Shown: piece after piece, positions 16,889 through 23,813 of the stretch
Layout: every line of letters begins with the position of its first letter
Position numbering within the stretch: position 1 is the first letter of the stretch
NCBI GenBank assembly: GCA_024228935.1
Contig: JAAESX010000332.1
Location: forward strand, 40,592-104,591
DNA from: Pseudomonadota bacterium
GTDB lineage: Bacteria; Myxococcota_A; UBA796; CAJQPC01
DNA: 64,000 nt
Reading direction: 5' to 3'
Position numbers and translations under genes: made by a program
The notes under the pieces: model-generated
Databases searched by the model: none
What the model saw: only the letters and a program-made list of their open reading frames with translations
What the model was told of the DNA's origin: nothing

Positions 16889-18757
16889 TCAACGCAGCGA
16901 CTCGGGCAGCCGCTCGCCGAGCCCATCGGCCAGGGCGCGCGTGTAGGACGGCGTCAGGTGGTTCGTGTCCCGGCGGGTCACCTCGCCGTCGACCTCGGCC
17001 GGACAGACGCCGTCCGGGCAGACGAGCTCGTCGAGGTCCAGGGTCTCCACGCCCTCGATGTCCCGGGCAGCGGCCCGCCAGATCTCCTCCAGGGCCAGAT
17101 GCCTCTCGACCACGATCGGAGCGACGTCGCAGGTCTCCCGGTCCGCCGACAAGCAGGCCAGCGGTTCCTCGGCGAGCTCGGGGATCGGCTCGATGACGAC
17201 GACCAGCCCGGCCCTGGCCACGAGGGCCTCGAGCTGCGAGCGGCTCCCCGCAGCCACCGCCTCGGCCCACCCCGGGTCCGGGTGGACGAGCGGGCCGTCG
17301 ACCGTGTGGACGCTGCGCTCCCCCGCCGCGCGACCGGCCAGGAACACGACATCGGCCGCGGGCGCCTCGAACGAACAGCGGAAGACCCGAGCGCCGTCCC
17401 CGACCCAGTCCAGATCGGGCCACGGGCACGCGTTCCTGGTGTCGCCGACGAGCGTCCAGTCGCGCCGCAGGGCCAGCTCGTGGAATGCGGGCGTCCAGTG
17501 GGCCATGTGGCTGTCCCCGATGAGCGCGACTCGGGCGCCGCTCCCCTCGACCTCGTATCCGGAGCGCTCCGACTGCTCGGCCATCCGCTCGGCTCGGTCC
17601 TTCACCTCGTCGTCCACTGGGAGCACGACGAAGATGAGGCCCGCCATGGCGACCGCGCCGACCACCGCCGAGAAGACGACCCGACGCGTGCGACCGGCGA
17701 CGGGGACGCGGCTCAGCGGCTTGCCGAGCAGGTGATGGGTGGTCGCGGACAGCAGCACCGTGCTCGCCAGGACGACCAGGAGCCTCGGCGCCATCGCCTC
17801 GGGCAGCATTCCCTCGCGCTCGAGGAGCACGACGATGGGCCAGTGCCACAGGTACATCTCGTACGACCAGTCGCCGAGCCGACGCAGCGGGGACACCGAC
17901 AGGAGCCACGCCACGCTCGAGTCCGGCGCGCCCTCGAGCCCCAGCAGCAGCAGGACCATCGCCGCGACGACGAGCTCACCTCGATGTAGCGGCTCGACCA
18001 TCGGGAGCACCCCGAGCGCAGCGACCAGGACGCCCGCCAGCCCGACGAACGAGCTCACCCGGGCCATCACCGGAGACAGCGGCGGCCGGGTAGCGCAGAC
18101 CAGGGCGACCAGCGCACCCGCGAGCGGCTGCCACGCCCGGGCATGCGTCCCGAAGTAGCTCTCCATCGGGGCCCGGATCCCCACGTGGTGGCTGATCGCG
18201 AGGCTGGCCGCGGCCACCGCAGCGACCAGGGCCAGCGCGGCCCCCGGCCTCCAGCGGAGCACCCGAAGGACGAGCAGCAGGACGAACGGCCAGACCAGGT
18301 AGAACTGCTCCTCGACCGACAGCGACCAGTAGTGCAGGAACGGCGACGGCGCGTCGTGCGCGAAGTAGTCCTGGGCCTGCTCGAGAAACCACCAGTTCGA
18401 GCCGTAGAGCGCGGCGGCCGCGGCTCCTCCACGGACGTGGAGATGGTCGAGCGGGGTCGTGGACGGCAGCATCCGGAAGACGAAGAGCGTGACGACCAGC
18501 ACCAGGGCGGCGGTGGGGAGCAGCCGTCGGACCCGGCGCGCGTAGAAGTCGAGCACGTCCAGGCCGGGACCCAGGCCTCGCCTCAGCAGGATCGAGGTGA
18601 GCAGGAAGCCCGACAGCACGAAGAAGACGTCGACGCCGACGTACCCACCGGACCACGCGTCCAGCCGCGCGTGGAACAGGATGACGTGCAGCGCTGCGAT
18701 GGCCCGCAGTCCGTCCAGCGCGGGCCGGTGCTTCCATGCTTCGAGCTGCAGCCCCAC
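16889..18757 (-). CDS. OafA/YrhL-type acyltransferase with C-terminal SGNH domain (copy 1)
   Basis: This is a 622-residue membrane enzyme that would transfer acetyl or other acyl groups to envelope polysaccharides. The N-terminal acyltransferase-3 domain begins LDGLRAIAALHVILFHAR with the conserved His, then VGVDVFFVLSGFLLTS and YWSLSVEEQFYLVWPF. About ten membrane helices extend to residue 370. The periplasmic C-terminus is an SGNH hydrolase-like domain with VALIGDSH (catalytic Ser) and a terminal RRDTNHLTPSY (Asp/His). The GTG start follows immediately after the stop of the MORN-repeat gene (TGAGTG), so the two form a unit. Two paralogues lie at 21.3 and 23.8 kb. The acceptor is unknown. 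Confidence 0.9.
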   Translation of the reverse strand: MGLQLEAWKHRPALDGLRAIAALHVILFHARLDAWSGGYVGVDVFFVLSGFLLTSILLRRGLGPGLDVLDFYARRVRRLLPTAALVLVVTLFVFRMLPSTTPLDHLHVRGGAAAAALYGSNWWFLEQAQDYFAHDAPSPFLHYWSLSVEEQFYLVWPFVLLLVLRVLRWRPGAALALVAAVAAASLAISHHVGIRAPMESYFGTHARAWQPLAGALVALVCATRPPLSPVMARVSSFVGLAGVLVAALGVLPMVEPLHRGELVVAAMVLLLLGLEGAPDSSVAWLLSVSPLRRLGDWSYEMYLWHWPIVVLLEREGMLPEAMAPRLLVVLASTVLLSATTHHLLGKPLSRVPVAGRTRRVVFSAVVGAVAMAGLIFVVLPVDDEVKDRAERMAEQSERSGYEVEGSGARVALIGDSHMAHWTPAFHELALRRDWTLVGDTRNACPWPDLDWVGDGARVFRCSFEAPAADVVFLAGRAAGERSVHTVDGPLVHPDPGWAEAVAAGSRSQLEALVARAGLVVVIEPIPELAEEPLACLSADRETCDVAPIVVERHLALEEIWRAAARDIEGVETLDLDELVCPDGVCPAEVDGEVTRRDTNHLTPSYTRALADGLGERLPESLR

Positions 18758-19336
18758 TCAGAGAAGATGCCACCAGCAGCGGCCCTCATCCTTGGTGCCG
18801 CCGAACTTCTCCTTCTTCCGCTGGCCGATCGCGGTCCAGCTGTACCAGGTGCCGACCTTCTTGCCGGCGCTGTAGGCCCCGACCGAGGCGCGGCTGCCGT
18901 CGCTGTGCCAGGTCTTCCAACAGCCGGCCGCGTCGCCCTCGTAGTACATCCCCTTGCTGCGCATCTCGCCGCCAGAGTGCCACGTCTTCCAGACGCCGAT
19001 GGGGTAGCTGTCCTCCCACTCGCCCTTGGCGAAGATCGAGCCGTTCTCGTGGTAGCTCTTGAACCCGCCGTCCCAGCGGCCGTCGATGAACGAGCGCTTG
19101 TACCAGACCTCGCCGTTCTGGTGCCACGACTTCCAGTCGCCCTGGGCGACGCCGGCCAGGCAGTCTCCGCGGACGCGCTTGTTCCCGTTGTCCCAGGAGC
19201 GCTGGTACCGGCCGTCGTTCGCCTCGTTCGGGCACTCCTGGAAGCTGGCCTGACCCTGCGACCGCACCGGCAGCCCGTCGCTCGAGAGCAAGACGCCGAC
19301 GACGGCGATGGTGGCGTGGGTGACGGGCGGGAGCAT
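18758..19336 (-). CDS. Exported MORN/YwqK-like repeat protein
   Basis: This is a 192-residue protein with a hydrophobic N-terminus (about residues 8-20) that could export it. The mature part consists of about five repeats of the form GxWxxWHxNGxxxxxGxYxxGxxxGxW, for example GDWKSWHQNGEVWYKRSF and GVWKTWHSGGEMRSKGMY. These match the MORN-variant repeats often annotated as YwqK-type antitoxin, although most such proteins are not antitoxins. The role is unknown. The stop codon directly precedes the acyltransferase GTG, so the two are co-transcribed. A weak Shine-Dalgarno (gagg) lies before the ATG and a TACCCT hexamer at 19365-19360. Confidence 0.75.
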   Translation of the reverse strand: MLPPVTHATIAVVGVLLSSDGLPVRSQGQASFQECPNEANDGRYQRSWDNGNKRVRGDCLAGVAQGDWKSWHQNGEVWYKRSFIDGRWDGGFKSYHENGSIFAKGEWEDSYPIGVWKTWHSGGEMRSKGMYYEGDAAGCWKTWHSDGSRASVGAYSAGKKVGTWYSWTAIGQRKKEKFGGTKDEGRCWWHLL

Positions 19337-19422
19337 GGCGACCTCGCGGAAGGTGCCCGAGGGTATCCCAGCCGAATGCGCCGACCCGGAGAAGGCTCAT
19401 CGCGTGCACGGCACGCCGAACG

Positions 19423-20790
19423 TCAGCGATACGACTGGCTGTTCATCCACCACTCGGCGCCGATGCCGACGAAGTGCTGGACAGACTCCTGGGCGCGCTC
19501 GTCGAGCGGGTCGAACCACTGGATGGCGTCCTCATCCAGGAAGCTGGCCGTGTACGTCAGGTGGATCATCGGGCGCGAGAACGTCGTCGGCGCCGGCTTC
19601 ACCATCGGCAGCACCGACAGCTTCGTGATCTGCGGGATGTCGTGCTCGTCCGTCCGCGGGTTGAGGCCGTTCGGGCGGACCCACTGGTGGCTGCCCTCGA
19701 GCCCGAGCGCCACATGCTGGCCGATGTTGACGGCGGGCCGGAGCGCCATCGCGGACTCCCAGCCGTCGTCGATGTCGACCGCCAGGCCGTCGGCGTCGGT
19801 GTACTGCCGGACGTAGGCGCCGCCGGCCAGCGAGACGCGCTCCTGGAACTCGTGCCCGAACGCCAGCGCGACCCGCTGCTCGCGCGCGGCGGTGACCGTG
19901 TAGTCGGTGGCGAAGCCGTCATCGGGCACAGCCAACTCGCCATACGCACCCAGCCCGGTGGCGCGTCGGTAGAACAGGTGCACGAAGCCGCCGTCCGCCC
20001 AGCCCCAGGCCGAGAGCTGCGCTCCGACGACCGAGCCCCGGTCCGCCGGGAGGACCTCCTCGATCTCGTCGTCCAGGAGACGTGTTCCCTCCGGCAGCTG
20101 GTGGAGCTCGCCGTAGCCCTTCACGCGGACCGTCACGTCACCCAGCGGCACCGAGGTGCTCGCCTTCAGGCTGGCGATGCGGCGCTGACGGTCGAGGATG
20201 ACGACGCTGTCCTCGCCCACTCCGCCGGGGACGGGGCGACTCCAGCGCTGGACCTGCCAGTCGTCCACGTCGATGCGGTTGAAGCCGACGTGGCCCGCGA
20301 CATCGAAGCGCTCGTGCGTGAACCCGGCGCCGCCGCCGTAGGTGTTCAGCATGTCGAGCGGCCAGAAGTTGAGCAGGTAGATGTCGTCGCCGCGGTACAT
20401 CCGGGACCCGGCCCAGACGTTCGCGGTGCCCGGCCCGGCGGGGAGCTGGGCCTCGGCGAACAGGTTGCGGATGGCGAGATCGGCGTCCCACTGGCCGTCG
20501 TAGTGGAACGGCTCGCCCGCGATCGCCGGCGTGATCAGCGCGCGGAAGCGAGCCCCGTCATCGGTCCACTTCTGCCAGCCGAGATCGATCTCCGCGTACG
20601 GATCAGCCTCGAGGCGCGGGCCGAACGCGACGATGTTGGTCGGCTCGCCCCGGCCACCGGCCAGGTCGGTCGATGCCTGGGCGCGCCCGTAGGACCCGAG
20701 GATGAAGGGGGGCACATCGTCAGGGACGGTGTCCTCGGCGGAGGCGACAGTGGCGAGCAGGAACAGCACGAGCCCTCGGACCGATGACAC
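19423..20790 (-). CDS. LamB-like outer-membrane carbohydrate porin
   Basis: This is a 455-residue outer-membrane beta-barrel with a signal peptide (MSSVRGLVLFLLATVASA, cleavage near residue 18). The segment SRMYRGDDIYLLNFWPLDML followed by GGGAGF parallels the 'R-Y-RHD-DxH-D' constriction-loop region of maltoporins, and alternating hydrophobic strands run to the C-terminus. LamB-type porins pass maltodextrins through the outer membrane, which fits the nearby surface amylases and glucoamylase. The last residues (MNSQSYR) do not end in the usual aromatic residue, which is unusual for a barrel. The GTG start is only 26 bp from the divergent RDD gene. Confidence 0.7.
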   Translation of the reverse strand: MSSVRGLVLFLLATVASAEDTVPDDVPPFILGSYGRAQASTDLAGGRGEPTNIVAFGPRLEADPYAEIDLGWQKWTDDGARFRALITPAIAGEPFHYDGQWDADLAIRNLFAEAQLPAGPGTANVWAGSRMYRGDDIYLLNFWPLDMLNTYGGGAGFTHERFDVAGHVGFNRIDVDDWQVQRWSRPVPGGVGEDSVVILDRQRRIASLKASTSVPLGDVTVRVKGYGELHQLPEGTRLLDDEIEEVLPADRGSVVGAQLSAWGWADGGFVHLFYRRATGLGAYGELAVPDDGFATDYTVTAAREQRVALAFGHEFQERVSLAGGAYVRQYTDADGLAVDIDDGWESAMALRPAVNIGQHVALGLEGSHQWVRPNGLNPRTDEHDIPQITKLSVLPMVKPAPTTFSRPMIHLTYTASFLDEDAIQWFDPLDERAQESVQHFVGIGAEWWMNSQSYR

Positions 20791-20804
20791 CCGCGCTCGG
20801 CACG

Positions 20805-20810
20805 TATGCT
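20805..20810 (+). promoter_or_regulatory. TANNNT -10-like hexamer, leaderless start of RDD gene
   Basis: TATGCT lies exactly 6 nt (ctcgac) before the ATG at 20817, with no Shine-Dalgarno. It overlaps a TACGTG hexamer on the other strand (20806-20801), 10 nt from the divergent porin start. Confidence 0.5.
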
Positions 20811-20816
20811 CTCGAC

Positions 20817-21344
20817 ATGTGTCCGATGTGCGGCGGTCAGGTCAGCAGAAACGGGGTGTGCCTCTCGACGACGTGTTCGTACGAGGGCGGCATGCCGCTC
20901 GAGAAGCCGAAGGCCGAGCTGCAGAAGCGGCTGGGCGGCAGCGGGGCCGAGCTGGCCGCGATGGCCGTCGTCGAGATGATCGGGCTGGCGCTGTCGCCGT
21001 TCACGTTCATGATCAGCGGGGTCATCGCGAGCGGCCTGAACGCCGCGTACATGGCCAGCAAGGACATGGACGACGGCAAGCTGTCGCTGTCGAAGCGCTT
21101 CACGAAGCGCCGCGTGGTGGCGGTCGACACCGACCTGCCGATCTCGAACAAGCAGGCCTGGATCCGCAACGCGCCCTACATCGGGGCCTGGGCGTTCGCG
21201 ATGCTGCCCGACCCGTTCGGGATGCTGGGGCTGATGCTCGTCGGCCTGATGGCGGTCGTCGACGTCGGGATGATCTGGAGTGATCCCCGCGGCAGGCGAC
21301 TCGGCGATCGACTGGCCGGGACCCAGGTCATCGACGAGACTTGA
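20817..21344 (+). CDS. Zinc-ribbon plus RDD-family membrane protein
   Basis: This is a 175-residue protein. Residues 1-25 form a small zinc ribbon (MCPMCGGQVSRNGVC followed by CSY). The rest is an RDD domain: a hydrophobic helix around 48-72, a polar stretch, a second helix pair around 125-150, and the ending DPRGRRLGDRLAGTQVI, which is the conserved RDD signature. RDD proteins are small membrane proteins of largely unknown function. The start at 20817 rather than an upstream ATG at 20784 is chosen because of the leaderless promoter hexamer and because the zinc ribbon then sits at the very N-terminus. The 3' end overlaps the convergent acyltransferase gene by 17 bp. Confidence 0.8.
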   Translation: MCPMCGGQVSRNGVCLSTTCSYEGGMPLEKPKAELQKRLGGSGAELAAMAVVEMIGLALSPFTFMISGVIASGLNAAYMASKDMDDGKLSLSKRFTKRRVVAVDTDLPISNKQAWIRNAPYIGAWAFAMLPDPFGMLGLMLVGLMAVVDVGMIWSDPRGRRLGDRLAGTQVIDET

Positions 21345-23190
21345 GCTCCGGGAGCCGGTCGGCGACCGCGTCTGCGAGCGTCGCTGCGTAGTCGGCGCTC
21401 AAGTGGTGCACGTCGCGCCGGGTGGAGACGCCGCCGACCTGGACGGGACACGAGCCGTCTGGGCACAAGACCTGGTCCAGGTCGAGGGTCGAGACGCGAG
21501 GGTCCTGGGCGAGATCGCGCCACGTCGCCTCGAGGACGTCGGTCCCCATGGGGGCCACGCCTTCGATCCGACAGGTCTCGACGGGCTCGTCGCACCGCCC
21601 CTCGCCGTGGGCCCAGCGCGGGATGATCTCCACGACGACGACGCGGTCGGCCACCCCGAGCCATCGCTCGACCGCCAAGGCGCTGCCCTGGCCCATCGCA
21701 TCCGCCCAGCCCGGATCGCCCGCACGAAGCTCGTCGCCCTGCCACAGGACCCCGCGCTTCAGCACCGCCCCGGTCGCCAAGACGACCAGATCGGCCGGCG
21801 ACGACTCGAAGCGACAGTCGAAGTCGCGGTGGGCCATGCCCGGCCACTCGAGCTGCAGCCAGGGGCAGGAGTACGCTGCGCGCATCGACAGGCTCCAGTC
21901 GGACGCCAGCGCGATCTGTTCGAACGCCGGGTACAGGGCCATCGCGTGGCTGTCCCCCACCAGCAGGACCCGCGGGCCGTCCCCGTCGACCGAAGCCTCC
22001 TCGGAGATCGTCCGTTCGGCGGAGACCGCCTGGGCCCGGGTCGCGTCGTCCACCGGCAGGACCAGCAGGACGAACCCGGCGACGACCGCCGCGATGCCCC
22101 CCGCGCCGAGGACGAATCGAGCGGGACGACCCGCGGTGGAGACCGAGCGCGTCGGTGTCTCGACGAACCGGAACGTCGCAGCGGCCAGCGCGAGCGTCAC
22201 CGCGCAGATGACCGCGACGCGGAACCAGCCCGGCTCGAGTCGGCCCGAGCGCGCCAGGATGACCACCACCGGCCAGTGCCACAGATAGATCGAGTAGGAC
22301 CAGTCCCCGAGACGCCGAAGCACGCCGTTCGACAGGACTGTGGCGGTCCGGGACGCCGGCGCCAGCTCCAGGCCCACGAGCAGCGCGGCCATCGACGCGA
22401 CGGTGAGCCCCCCGCGGGGGAGGGCGCCACCGCTCGGCACCACCTCCAGAGAAGCCAGCACCACACCGACCAGGCCCAGGCCCGCCAGCACGCCACCCAG
22501 ACGGTGCTGACGCGGCCAGGCCACGATGCCGAGCGCCACGGCCGCCCCCGCCATCGGTTGCCACGCGCGCCCGTGGGTGCCGAAGTACGACGCCATCGGT
22601 TCGCCGGCATGGAGCGCCACGCTGAGGCCCAGTCCGGCCAGGCAGATCCCCAGCGTGACGACGAACGCCAGCTTCAGGCTTCGCCGGGCCGCGACGCCGA
22701 TACCCGCCAACAACGCAGGCCACACCGCGTAGAACTGCTCTTCGACCGACAGGCTCCAGTAGTGCAGGAACGGAGACGCCTCGTGGTCCTGGGCGAAGTA
22801 GTCCTGGGCGTCGAGCAGGAACCACCAGTTCGAGCCGTACAGGGCCGCGGCGATCGCGCCGGGCCGGACACGCAGCCAGTCCAACGGGCCGTTCCATGGA
22901 TCGAGTCGGAACGCGACGACCGTGACGACCAGGACGACGCAGGCCGCTGGCAACAGGCGCCGCGCGCGCCGGGCGTAGAAGTCCAGAAACCGGATGCCGT
23001 CGCCGAACAGCTGGCGCAGCAGGATCGAGGTGATCAAGAACCCGGACAGGACGAAGAAGACGTCCACGCCGACGTAGCCCCCGGACACCTGCTCGACGCC
23101 CGCGTGGAACACCAGGACGAGCAGCGCGGCGATGGCCCTCAGACCATCCAGCGGCGGACGATGGGACCACCGTGGGAGGTTCGACGACAC
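21328..23190 (-). CDS. OafA/YrhL-type acyltransferase with C-terminal SGNH domain (copy 2)
   Basis: This is a 620-residue paralogue of the genes at 16.9 and 23.8 kb. Acyltransferase-3 features: PPLDGLRAIAALLVLVFHAG, GVDVFFVLSGFLITS, YWSLSVEEQFYAVWP. The SGNH block carries VLLVGDSHAMA and the terminal RRDVHHLSADYA. Cys pairs in the SGNH part (for example SCPWLQLEW, FDCRF, PDGSCPVQVGG) recur in all three copies and may form disulphides in the periplasm. The GTG start has no Shine-Dalgarno, but TAGACT lies 6 nt upstream. It would O-acylate a cell-envelope glycan whose identity is unknown. Confidence 0.9.
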   Translation of the reverse strand: MSSNLPRWSHRPPLDGLRAIAALLVLVFHAGVEQVSGGYVGVDVFFVLSGFLITSILLRQLFGDGIRFLDFYARRARRLLPAACVVLVVTVVAFRLDPWNGPLDWLRVRPGAIAAALYGSNWWFLLDAQDYFAQDHEASPFLHYWSLSVEEQFYAVWPALLAGIGVAARRSLKLAFVVTLGICLAGLGLSVALHAGEPMASYFGTHGRAWQPMAGAAVALGIVAWPRQHRLGGVLAGLGLVGVVLASLEVVPSGGALPRGGLTVASMAALLVGLELAPASRTATVLSNGVLRRLGDWSYSIYLWHWPVVVILARSGRLEPGWFRVAVICAVTLALAAATFRFVETPTRSVSTAGRPARFVLGAGGIAAVVAGFVLLVLPVDDATRAQAVSAERTISEEASVDGDGPRVLLVGDSHAMALYPAFEQIALASDWSLSMRAAYSCPWLQLEWPGMAHRDFDCRFESSPADLVVLATGAVLKRGVLWQGDELRAGDPGWADAMGQGSALAVERWLGVADRVVVVEIIPRWAHGEGRCDEPVETCRIEGVAPMGTDVLEATWRDLAQDPRVSTLDLDQVLCPDGSCPVQVGGVSTRRDVHHLSADYAATLADAVADRLPELKSRR

Positions 23191-23196
23191 CGCCCG

Positions 23197-23202
23197 AGTC
23201 TA
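23197..23202 (-). promoter_or_regulatory. TANNNT -10-like hexamer, leaderless start of acyltransferase 2
   Basis: TAGACT then cgggcg (6 nt) then GTG at 23190. The same TAGACTCG[G/C]GCG string precedes acyltransferase 3 at 25698-25703, so the promoter region is shared between the paralogues. Confidence 0.5.
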
Positions 23203-23223
23203 TTTCCCTGGCGATGAAAAGGA

Positions 23224-23310
23224 GCCCTGCGGTGAGACTCGTTTCGCATTTGTGGGAGGGAAGAGAGTTGTCGTGGAAACAAGTCCGCGTCCCGAGCCTC
23301 ACCGCAGGGC
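23224..23310. repeat. 18-bp inverted repeat with 51-bp spacer
   Basis: GCCCTGCGGTGAGACTCG (23224-23241) and CGAGCCTCACCGCAGGGC (23293-23310) are inverted copies matching at 17 of 18 positions. The pair lies between the stop of the 110-residue gene (23312) and the promoter of acyltransferase 2. The spacer is less GC-rich than its surroundings. It could be a transcript hairpin ending the upstream gene, a protein site, or the ends of a tiny mobile element. No T-run follows on either strand. Confidence 0.7.
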
Positions 23311-23311
23311 G

Positions 23312-23644
23312 TCACCCGCTTGCGCGGGACCTCCGATCCGGAGGTTGGTCGAGCTGATCGAGGAGCTCCAGGGCGCGCCGAGGCGCGTACAGGGTGGGGC
23401 CGACGAGGCCGAGCTCGATGCACTTGTCGACCAGCAAGACAAGTGCAGCGCGCACGACCCAGTCGTCGAGCCCCTGCTCGACCACGTCCGGTACGAGCAA
23501 CTCCTGAAGCGTGTTGTCGGCCCACACCAGTTCGGGGTCACCAAGCTCGCGAAAGAGCCGTTGGGCAAGGACCGCGAGGCCCCCGCGAAGCTGGGACAGC
23601 TCCGTCCGCGGCGGGACAGCATGCATGGCGAGGGCCGAGCTCAC
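23312..23644 (-). CDS. Small helical protein of unknown function
   Basis: This is a 110-residue protein without signal peptide or membrane segment. The GTG at 23644 is fixed by a perfect Shine-Dalgarno AGGAGG at 23659-23654 (9 nt spacing), one of the best in the window. The sequence is predicted all-helical, with Leu-rich amphipathic stretches (LSQLRGGLAVLAQRLFREL, VVRAALVLLVDKCIELGL, ALELLDQLDQ). Size and pattern are weakly reminiscent of adaptor-like effector-associated domains, but this is only an impression. It sits alone between acyltransferases 2 and 3 with inverted repeats on both sides. The stretch 23191-23813 otherwise holds only those repeats and promoter elements. Confidence 0.6.
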   Translation of the reverse strand: MSSALAMHAVPPRTELSQLRGGLAVLAQRLFRELGDPELVWADNTLQELLVPDVVEQGLDDWVVRAALVLLVDKCIELGLVGPTLYAPRRALELLDQLDQPPDRRSRASG

Positions 23645-23684
23645 TGTATGGTTCCTCCTACACATGCTTACGACACGCGAGAGG

Positions 23685-23723
23685 CTCGAACGTTCCGTCA
23701 GACCAGTGAGAATAACGTTCGAG
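23685..23723. repeat. 10-bp perfect inverted repeat upstream of the small gene
   Basis: CTCGAACGTT (23685-23694) and AACGTTCGAG (23714-23723) are perfect inverted copies with a 19-bp spacer. The stretch is AT-richer than its surroundings and lies 40-80 bp upstream of the 110-residue gene. This fits an operator or promoter-control site. A copy of GAGAGG abuts each arm. Confidence 0.6.
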
Positions 23724-23813
23724 AGGTCTCCGCGTCAGCGTGTGTGTTCCGCTGCCTTGTTCACAGCATGGACCTCGACGGGCGGGGTGACAACCCCACT
23801 GCAGGAAAAAGTG

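Noticed and set aside
23312..23644. Calling the 110-residue protein an effector-associated domain of a defence system
   Set aside because: The resemblance is limited to helix pattern and size, and no caspase, TIR or STAND partner is adjacent. It is kept as unknown.
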